A program made the translations under genes and the position numbers. Of a stretch of 7,057 nucleotides of DNA, positions 1-7,057 are shown in pieces. Origin of the DNA: Proteobacteria bacterium UBA1858 (GTDB taxonomy: Bacteria > Pseudomonadota > Gammaproteobacteria > UBA4575); assembly GCA_002338385.1 (NCBI GenBank), contig DDIE01000074.1, forward strand, positions 5,435 through 12,491, given 5' to 3'. The notes below the pieces were generated by a model that saw only the letters and a list, made by a program, of their open reading frames with translations, was not told the DNA's origin and searched no databases. Numbering within the stretch: position 1 is the first letter of the stretch; every line of letters begins with the position of its first letter.

Positions 1-2854
1 TAATGCTGACTTTGATGGTGACCAGATGGCTGTGCACGTTCCGCTATCGATAGAGGCACAGTTGGAAGGTCGTGCGCTGATGATGTCGACCAACAATATT
101 TTGTCACCTGCTAATGGTGAGCCGATTATCGTGCCTTCTCAAGATATCGTCCTGGGGTTGTATTTCATGACACGTGAAAACATCAATGCCACAGGTGAGG
201 GCATGGTGTTCGCTGATACCGCTGAGGTTTATCGTGCCTATGAAGCAAAATCTGTGGCTTTGCACGCCCGTATCAAAATGCGCATTACCCAGACTATTAA
301 TGATGCAGAAGGTCATGAGCAGACCCAAACCAGTGTTGTTGATACGACTGCTGGACGTGCTTTATTGCTCGACATTCTGCCGAAAGGTTTAACCTTCGAT
401 TTGGTCAATCAAGACCTTAACAAGCGCGCAATATCGCGCCTTATCAATGCTTGTTATCGTCAAGTTGGCTTGAAAGAGACAGTCATTTTTGCCGATCAGT
501 TAATGTATACCGGCTTCAAATTTGCCACCCGTGCAGGTGTGTCATTCTGTTCTGATGATATGGTTATTCCAACCGAGAAGGTTGATATCCTCAATTCGGC
601 AGAGAAAGAGGTGAAGGATATTGAAGAACAATATGCCTCGGGTTTGGTGACCAAGGGCGAGCGCTACAACAAAGTAGTGGATATCTGGTCACACACCAAT
701 GAAAAAGTGGCTAAGGCCATGATGGATAAGCTAGGCAAGGAAGAGGTGCAAGATGCCGAGGGCAATACTGTTACCCAAGCCTCATTTAACTCTATCTTTA
801 TGATGGCCGACTCCGGTGCGCGAGGTTCAGCAGCACAGATCAGACAGCTGGCAGGTATGCGTGGTTTGATGGCGAAACCAGATGGTTCGATTATCGAAAC
901 ACCCATCACAGCGAACTTCCGTGAGGGCTTGAATGTATTGCAATACTTTATTTCTACCCACGGTGCACGTAAAGGTCTGGCAGATACTGCATTGAAAACG
1001 GCTAACTCAGGTTATCTGACGCGTCGTCTAGTAGATGTGGCCCAAGATCTAGTCATTACAGACTATGATTGCGGCACTGAAAACGGCATCCTCATGACAC
1101 CAATCATTGAAGGTGGAGATGTAGTCGAGCCATTGAGTGAGCGGGTACTGGGTCGGGTAGTAGCACGTGATGTCATGAATAATGCTGGTGACGAGGTATT
1201 AATTGCGCGCGGTACATTATTGGATGAAGCATGGGTAGCACGCTTCGAGGAACTCGGGGTTGATGAAATACTCGTGCGTACTCCGATCACCTGTGACACA
1301 CGCTATGGCGTATGCTCTAGCTGTTATGGACGAGACTTGGCGCGTGGTCACCTCATTAATCAAGGCGAAGCAGTCGGGGTCATGGCAGCCCAGTCAATTG
1401 GTGAGCCTGGCACGCAGTTAACTATGCGTACTTTCCACATTGGTGGTGCGGCCAGTCGGGCGGCATCCACCAACAGTATTACACCAAAGTCTACGGGTAC
1501 CATTCGACTCCACAACATTAAGATTGTGAGTCACAAAGATGGTCACAATGTAGCGGTATCACGGTCTGGTGAGCTAGGCATTGTGGATGAGAATGGCCGC
1601 GAGCGTGAGCGTTACAAACTCCCTTATGGCGCAAGTATTGCCGTCAATGATGGTGATCCGGTTGAGGCAGGTCAGGTGATTGCTAACTGGGATCCCCACA
1701 CCCACCCAATCATTTCAGAAGTCGCCGGTGAAGTTAAGCTGGTTGACTTTGCTGAAGGTGTGACCGTGAATAAGCGAGTGGATGAGGTGACCGGCTTGAG
1801 TTCAACGATTGTCGCTGATCCTAAGAGTCGCCCAGCGGCGGGCAAGGATTTACGCCCCATGGTGAAGCTGTTCGATGCCAAAGGTAAGGAGTTAACGCTA
1901 GCAGAAACTGATATTCCAGCACAATATGTGCTCCCAGCTGAAGCCATTGTGAGTCTGGAAGATGGTGCTGAAGTTGGCGTAGGTGATGTGATCGCGCGTA
2001 TTCCTCAAGAATCATCCAAAACCAGAGATATTACCGGTGGTCTGCCACGCGTAGCCGATTTATTTGAGGCGCGTAAACCGAAGGAGCCTGCGGTACTTGC
2101 ACAGAGTACTGGCACGGTAAGTTTCGGCAAAGAGACTAAAGGTAAGCAACGTCTGGTGATAACAGATGAAAACGGCGAGGTCACTGAGGAGTTAATTCCT
2201 AAGTGGCGTCATGTTGATGTGTTCGAGGGTGAGCATGTTGAAAAAGGTGAAGTGGTCGTCGAAGGTGAGCCTAACCCGCATGATATTCTGCGTTTAAAGG
2301 GTGTCAGTGCATTGGCCGAATACCTAGTGAAAGAAATTCAGGATGTGTATCGACTGCAAGGTGTGAAAATCAATGATAAGCATATCGAAGTCATTACACG
2401 CCAGATGTTGCGCAAGGTTGAAGTAGTTGATCCAGCTGACACTATGATGCTGCGTGGTGAACAGGTAGAGCGTACCCGCATTTATGAAATCAATGAGCAG
2501 ATGGAAAGCAAAGGTAAACAGCCTGCGACCTATGATCCTGTGTTACTGGGTATCACCAAGGCCTCATTGGTCACTGAATCATTCATCTCTGCCGCCTCTT
2601 TCCAAGAGACAACCCGAGTGTTGACGGAATCAGCAGTGCGTGGCGCCAGCGATTATCTGCGTGGCTTAAAAGAAAATGTCATTGTGGGTCGTTTAATCCC
2701 GGCGGGCACCGGCTTGACTTACCATCAGGAGCGCCGCAAATCACGCCAAGAACTGAATGACTTACTAATGCCACCAGAGCCGCCTGCCATCATGCCGGAA
2801 CTGCCAGAAGTGCAGGAAACGGTCGAAACTGAGGATAATGAGGTCAATACATGA
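1..2854 (+). CDS. rpoC: DNA-directed RNA polymerase subunit beta' (5'-truncated by window edge)
   Basis: This is the C-terminal two thirds of the catalytic beta' subunit of RNA polymerase. The first complete codon is at 2, and the ATG at 26 is internal. The opening residues NADFDGDQMA are the active-site motif whose three aspartates (codons at 8, 14 and 20) hold the catalytic magnesium. Counting that Asn as E. coli residue 458, landmarks stay in register: bridge-helix region with TANSGYLTRR (about 990-1030), zinc-site cysteines at 1070, 1292, 1313 and 1322 (E. coli C814, C888, C895, C898), and trigger-loop Met932 and His936 equivalents at 1424 and 1436. A large insertion at about 1457-2020 matches SI3, after which the trigger loop resumes with DITGGLPRVADLFEAR. 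The 950 codons present imply a full length near 1407, as in E. coli. The last 40 residues are acidic and proline-rich and not conserved. The reading frame ends in tandem stops TGA-TAG. rpoB is expected upstream, outside the window. Confidence 0.98.
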   Translation, partial: NADFDGDQMAVHVPLSIEAQLEGRALMMSTNNILSPANGEPIIVPSQDIVLGLYFMTRENINATGEGMVFADTAEVYRAYEAKSVALHARIKMRITQTINDAEGHEQTQTSVVDTTAGRALLLDILPKGLTFDLVNQDLNKRAISRLINACYRQVGLKETVIFADQLMYTGFKFATRAGVSFCSDDMVIPTEKVDILNSAEKEVKDIEEQYASGLVTKGERYNKVVDIWSHTNEKVAKAMMDKLGKEEVQDAEGNTVTQASFNSIFMMADSGARGSAAQIRQLAGMRGLMAKPDGSIIETPITANFREGLNVLQYFISTHGARKGLADTALKTANSGYLTRRLVDVAQDLVITDYDCGTENGILMTPIIEGGDVVEPLSERVLGRVVARDVMNNAGDEVLIARGTLLDEAWVARFEELGVDEILVRTPITCDTRYGVCSSCYGRDLARGHLINQGEAVGVMAAQSIGEPGTQLTMRTFHIGGAASRAASTNSITPKSTGTIRLHNIKIVSHKDGHNVAVSRSGELGIVDENGRERERYKLPYGASIAVNDGDPVEAGQVIANWDPHTHPIISEVAGEVKLVDFAEGVTVNKRVDEVTGLSSTIVADPKSRPAAGKDLRPMVKLFDAKGKELTLAETDIPAQYVLPAEAIVSLEDGAEVGVGDVIARIPQESSKTRDITGGLPRVADLFEARKPKEPAVLAQSTGTVSFGKETKGKQRLVITDENGEVTEELIPKWRHVDVFEGEHVEKGEVVVEGEPNPHDILRLKGVSALAEYLVKEIQDVYRLQGVKINDKHIEVITRQMLRKVEVVDPADTMMLRGEQVERTRIYEINEQMESKGKQPATYDPVLLGITKASLVTESFISAASFQETTRVLTESAVRGASDYLRGLKENVIVGRLIPAGTGLTYHQERRKSRQELNDLLMPPEPPAIMPELPEVQETVETEDNEVNT

Positions 2855-2875
2855 TAGTTGAGGGTCTGGATGTCC

Positions 2876-2911
2876 TTGACAGGGTCCACCACAGAACCTA
2901 AAATTCCGCCA
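2876..2911 (+). promoter_or_regulatory. Predicted sigma70 promoter of the str operon
   Basis: A -35 box TTGACA (2876-2881, perfect) is followed by exactly 17 nt and a -10 box TAAAAT (2899-2904, five of six consensus bases). This predicts transcription start at A2911. The bases between the -10 box and the start are TCCGCC, a GC-rich discriminator of the kind associated with ppGpp/DksA-sensitive promoters of translation genes; that regulation is inference. The site lies 22 nt after the rpoC stop, where a promoter for rpsL-rpsG-fusA-tuf would be expected. The leader to the rpsL start would be 62 nt. The doubt is the terminator-like hairpin directly downstream. Confidence 0.65.
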
Positions 2912-2915
2912 CCTT

Positions 2916-2957
2916 ACGGCAGGCTGAGGCGAACTCATCCTGTCGTTTATTTTTTAT
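2916..2957 (+). terminator. Intrinsic terminator-like hairpin between rpoC and rpsL
   Basis: The arms 2916-2928 and 2934-2946 pair around the loop GCGAA (2929-2933). Going inward the pairs are A-T, C-G, G-C, G-T wobble, C-G, A-T, G-C, G-C, one C/T mismatch, then T-A, G-C, A-T, G-C. That is 12 pairs with a single mismatch. A T-rich tract (TTTATTTTTTAT, 2946-2957) follows directly, the classic layout of a Rho-independent terminator. It could end rpoBC transcripts. Because it lies after the predicted start at 2911 and 15 nt before the rpsL ATG, it would also act on str-operon transcripts, so it may be an attenuator rather than a full stop. Confidence 0.7.
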
Positions 2958-2972
2958 GAGATAAGTAAAGCT

Positions 2973-3347
2973 ATGTCGACAATTAATCAGCTTGTGCGCA
3001 AGCCGAGAAAAAGAAAAATTGAAAAAAGCAATGTGCCAGCGTTGGATGCATGTCCACAACGTCGCGGCGTATGTACGCGTGTTTACACGACTACACCTAA
3101 GAAGCCGAATTCAGCGTTGAGAAAAGTTGCGCGTGTGCGTCTGACTAATGGATTCGAAGTGTCCTCATACATCGGTGGTGAGGGTCATAATTTACAAGAG
3201 CACTCGGTCGTCTTAATCCGCGGTGGTCGAGTGAAAGATTTACCTGGTGTGCGTTATCACACAGTACGTGGCAGTCTGGATACTCAGGGCGTACAGAATC
3301 GTAAGCAGGGCCGTTCAAAATACGGCGCTAAACGGCAAAAGTCTTAA
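2973..3347 (+). CDS. rpsL: 30S ribosomal protein S12
   Basis: S12 sits at the decoding centre of the small subunit and helps check codon-anticodon pairing. The 124-residue product has the usual length and is collinear with bacterial S12 throughout: NQLVRKPR at the N terminus, RGVCTRVYTTTPKKPNSALR (residues 31-50), the GGEGHNLQEHSVVLIRGGRVKDLPGVRYHTVRG core, and a basic C terminus. Lys43 and Lys88 (E. coli mature numbering 42 and 87), where substitutions give streptomycin resistance, are both wild-type lysines, so S12 itself looks drug-sensitive. Asp89, the RimO methylthiolation site in E. coli, is present. The start is set by alignment with family N termini; its Shine-Dalgarno is poor, with only GAG at 2958-2960, 12 nt upstream. 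It is the first gene of the str operon, 118 nt after rpoC. Three of its 16 arginines are AGA. Confidence 0.99.
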   Translation: MSTINQLVRKPRKRKIEKSNVPALDACPQRRGVCTRVYTTTPKKPNSALRKVARVRLTNGFEVSSYIGGEGHNLQEHSVVLIRGGRVKDLPGVRYHTVRGSLDTQGVQNRKQGRSKYGAKRQKS

Positions 3348-3368
3348 CACATAATAGAGCTATAAATA

Positions 3369-3839
3369 ATGCCTAGACGTAGAGAAGTACCAAAGCGCGA
3401 AATACTACCAGATCCCAAGTTTGGCAGTGATGACGTCGCTAAATTCGTTAATATCCTGATGGTCAGTGGTAAAAAATCAACTGCTGAGAAAATTGTTTAT
3501 CAGGCTATAGATGAAATCCAGAACAAAAAAGGTCGAGACGGCCTGGAAGTGTTTAACGAAGCGCTGGCAAAAGTTAAACCCCCAGTCGAAGTTAAGTCTC
3601 GCCGTGTTGGTGGCGCCACATATCAGGTGCCGGTTGAAGTCAGACCTGTTCGACAGGGTGCACTGGCGATGCGTTGGATAGTTGATTCAGCACGCAAGCG
3701 CAGTGAGAAATCCATGATAAACAAATTAGCTGGAGAGCTGATTGACGCTGCTGAAAGTAAGGGCGCGGCAATCAAAAAGAGAGAAGACACGCTTAGAATG
3801 GCGGAAGCCAACAAAGCATTCTCACACTACCGCTGGTAG
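3369..3839 (+). CDS. rpsG: 30S ribosomal protein S7
   Basis: S7 is a primary 16S rRNA-binding protein that nucleates folding of the 30S head and lines the E and P tRNA sites. The 156-residue product matches the common bacterial length (E. coli K-12 has a C-terminal extension absent here). Recognisable segments are PRRREVPKREILPDPKFGS at the N terminus, KFVNILMVSGKKSTAE, the VEVKSRRVGGATYQVPVEVRP rRNA-binding loop region (about residues 74-94), ALAMRWIV, and the conserved end MAEANKAFSHYRW. It begins 21 nt after rpsL with only a short AGAG (3356-3359) as Shine-Dalgarno, so translation is probably coupled to rpsL. In E. coli S7 represses its operon by binding the rpsL-rpsG spacer, but here that spacer is too short for the known structure. 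Five of 16 arginines are AGA, unusual for a highly expressed gene. Confidence 0.99.
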   Translation: MPRRREVPKREILPDPKFGSDDVAKFVNILMVSGKKSTAEKIVYQAIDEIQNKKGRDGLEVFNEALAKVKPPVEVKSRRVGGATYQVPVEVRPVRQGALAMRWIVDSARKRSEKSMINKLAGELIDAAESKGAAIKKREDTLRMAEANKAFSHYRW

Positions 3840-3856
3840 TTTGTTCGGGCAAAATA

Positions 3857-3865
3857 AGTTTAAAA

Positions 3866-3868
<3 letters not shown>
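3857..3868 (+). repeat. 12-bp direct repeat, copy 1 (fusA start)
   Basis: AGTTTAAAAATG occurs here, its last three bases forming the fusA start codon. An identical copy lies at 5965-5976 just after the fusA stop, so the pair brackets fusA. With 12 AT-rich bases, coincidence is possible. Confidence 0.5.
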
Positions 3869-5962
<2,094 letters not shown>

Positions 5963-5964
5963 GC

Positions 5965-5976
5965 AGTTTAAAAATG
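5965..5976 (+). repeat. 12-bp direct repeat, copy 2 (after fusA stop)
   Basis: This is an exact second copy of AGTTTAAAAATG, two bases after the fusA TGA. Its ATG (5974-5976) opens a 10-codon frame ending at 6006. The hexamer GTTTAA within it recurs at 5976-5981 and 5988-5993, giving three copies in the 57-nt fusA-tuf spacer. No clear promoter or terminator is visible in this spacer. Confidence 0.5.
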
Positions 5977-6004
5977 TTTAATACGTTGTTTAATTTTATT
6001 TTCT

Positions 6005-6010
6005 AAGGGG
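6005..6010 (+). promoter_or_regulatory. Ribosome binding site of tuf
   Basis: AAGGGG lies 9 nt before the tuf ATG at 6020 and is the strongest purine-rich ribosome-binding sequence ahead of any gene here. A second purine run, AGAGG (6015-6019), touches the ATG and is too close to act for that start. By contrast rpsL, rpsG and fusA have weak or no Shine-Dalgarno, consistent with EF-Tu being made in excess over its operon partners. Confidence 0.6.
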
Positions 6011-6019
6011 TATCAGAGG

Positions 6020-7057
6020 ATGTCGAAGGAGAAATTTGAACGTAACAAACCGCATGTCAATGTGGGCACAATAGGTCACGTGGATCACGGCAAGACAACG
6101 CTGACCGCGGCGCTGACCAAGGTATCAGCAGAAGCGCAGGGTGGCGAGTTCAAAGATTATGCAGATATTGATAATGCACCGGAAGAGCGCGAGCGCGGGA
6201 TAACGATATCAACAGCTCACGTCGAGTATGAGACGGATAATCGTCATTATGCTCACGTCGATTGTCCGGGACACGCGGATTATGTGAAGAACATGATTAC
6301 TGGCGCCGCACAGATGGACGGTGCGATATTGGTGTGTTCAGCAGCCGATGGCCCGATGCCACAAACACGCGAGCATATCTTGCTGTCTCGCCAGGTCGGT
6401 GTGCCGTACATCGTGGTGTATATGAACAAAGCGGATCAGGTGGATGACGAAGAACTGCTTGAGTTAGTCGAGATGGAGATACGTGATTTACTATCAAGCT
6501 ATGAATTCCCAGGTGATGACACGCCGATCGTGACGGGTTCGGCGTTAAAAGCGCTGGAAGGTGATACCTCTGATATAGGCGTGCCGTCGGTGCTCAAGCT
6601 ATTGGCAGAGATGGATAGCTATATCCCGGAGCCAGAGCGTGCGATTGATGGTGATTTCATTATGCCAGTGGAAGATGTGTTTTCGATTTCAGGCCGCGGC
6701 ACTGTGGTGACGGGTCGAGTCGAGCGCGGCATTATTCAGGTGGGCGAAGACGTTGAGATCGTGGGTATCAAAGACACCACGAAGACGACGTGTACGGGCG
6801 TCGAGATGTTTCGCAAGTTGCTCGACGAGGGTCGAGCGGGCGATAACGTTGGTGTGTTACTACGTGGCACCAAGCGCGACGAAGTGGAGCGCGGTCAGGT
6901 GTTATGTAAGCCGGGCAGTATCACGCCGCATACGAAGTTTGAGGCGGAGGTGTACATTTTGTCGAAGGAAGAGGGTGGCCGTCATACGCCATTCTTTAAT
7001 GGCTACCGACCCCAGTTTTACTTCCGCACGACAGATGTGACAGGTGCCTGTGAGCTG
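6020..7057 (+). CDS. tuf: Translation elongation factor Tu (3'-truncated by window edge)
   Basis: EF-Tu is the GTPase that carries aminoacyl-tRNA to the ribosomal A site. The reading frame is open from ATG 6020 to the window end, giving 346 codons; about 50 C-terminal residues (most of the rest of domain III) lie outside. The N terminus MSKEKFERNKPHVNVGTIGH fixes the start. GTPase motifs are intact: P-loop GHVDHGKT (19-26), switch I RGITIS with Thr62, DCPGH (81-85, catalytic His85), NKAD (136-139) and SALK (174-177). Domain II has EDVFSISGRGTVVTGRVERG and the domain III start has SKEEGGRHTPFF and YRPQFYFRTTDVTG. It is the last str gene seen, 57 nt after fusA with a good ribosome binding site. 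Minor departures from common sequences are YMNKADQ around the G4 motif and Cys in VLCKPG. Codon choice differs from fusA: no AGA or AGG among 19 arginines, and ACG for 14 of 27 threonines. A second tuf copy elsewhere is common in proteobacteria but cannot be seen here. Confidence 0.97.
   Translation, partial: MSKEKFERNKPHVNVGTIGHVDHGKTTLTAALTKVSAEAQGGEFKDYADIDNAPEERERGITISTAHVEYETDNRHYAHVDCPGHADYVKNMITGAAQMDGAILVCSAADGPMPQTREHILLSRQVGVPYIVVYMNKADQVDDEELLELVEMEIRDLLSSYEFPGDDTPIVTGSALKALEGDTSDIGVPSVLKLLAEMDSYIPEPERAIDGDFIMPVEDVFSISGRGTVVTGRVERGIIQVGEDVEIVGIKDTTKTTCTGVEMFRKLLDEGRAGDNVGVLLRGTKRDEVERGQVLCKPGSITPHTKFEAEVYILSKEEGGRHTPFFNGYRPQFYFRTTDVTGACEL

Noticed and set aside
1672..1947. Reverse-strand open frames inside rpoC (also 664-909, 1063-1299 and 1821-2015)
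   Set aside because: They are antisense to conserved beta' regions and their products are low-complexity Ser/Thr/Ala-rich sequences with no recognisable family.
2868..2887. Small hairpin over the -35 region (TGTC, loop CTT, GACA, with outer GGA/TCC and a GGG bulge)
   Set aside because: The core stem is only 4 bp with a 3-nt loop and no T tract follows, so it is not a credible rpoC terminator. The downstream hairpin at 2916-2946 is far stronger.
5967..5994. Promoter-like boxes TTTAAA and TTTAAT with 16-nt spacing ahead of tuf
   Set aside because: The -35 box matches only four of six bases and the whole spacer is AT-rich, so such matches are expected by chance. An internal tuf promoter remains possible but is not supported.
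6262..6447. Forward open frames inside tuf in another frame (also 6753-7040)
   Set aside because: They overlap conserved EF-Tu coding sequence, and their products are Arg/Ser-rich out-of-frame readings.

Overview
The window is a piece of a proteobacterial chromosome, most likely from a gammaproteobacterium. It carries the end of the RNA polymerase beta' gene followed by the classical str operon, all on the + strand: rpoC (5' end missing), rpsL (S12), rpsG (S7), fusA (EF-G) and tuf (EF-Tu, 3' end missing). RpoC keeps the large SI3-type insertion inside the trigger loop. Its metal-binding and zinc-binding residues fall at exactly the spacing known from E. coli. S12 and S7 are of the gamma type. 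In enteric bacteria rpoBC and str lie at separate loci, so direct rpoC-rpsL contiguity argues for a non-enteric lineage, as in Pseudomonas-like gene order. I cannot name the genus, and a betaproteobacterium is not fully excluded.

Layout: 1-2854 is rpoC, from the catalytic NADFDGDQ motif to the stop. The 118-nt spacer 2855-2972 holds a near-consensus sigma70 promoter (TTGACA, 17-nt spacing, TAAAAT). A strong intrinsic-terminator-like hairpin with a T tract begins only a few bases after the predicted transcription start. rpsL is at 2973-3347, followed by a 21-nt spacer. rpsG is at 3369-3839, followed by a 26-nt spacer. fusA is at 3866-5962, followed by a 57-nt AT-rich spacer. tuf runs from 6020 off the right edge, 346 codons of about 396. 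No stretch over 300 bases lacks a gene. I see no tRNA, rRNA, CRISPR array, insertion sequence, attachment site or origin.

The genes serve two linked machines. RpoC is the catalytic subunit of RNA polymerase. S12 and S7 build the decoding centre and head of the 30S subunit, EF-Tu delivers aminoacyl-tRNA, and EF-G translocates. The arrangement suggests co-transcription of rpsL-rpsG-fusA-tuf from the promoter after rpoC, plus possible read-through from rpoBC.

The genes themselves are ordinary housekeeping genes with intact functional motifs, and I found no new defence, mobile or biosynthetic system. The points worth a second look are regulatory or evolutionary: (i) the promoter followed at once by a terminator-like hairpin ahead of rpsL, a candidate attenuator; (ii) an rpsL-rpsG spacer too short for the known E. 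coli S7 repressor site; (iii) a sharp change in arginine codon use along the operon; and (iv) a 12-bp repeat on both sides of fusA, the second copy opening a 10-codon mini-ORF before tuf.
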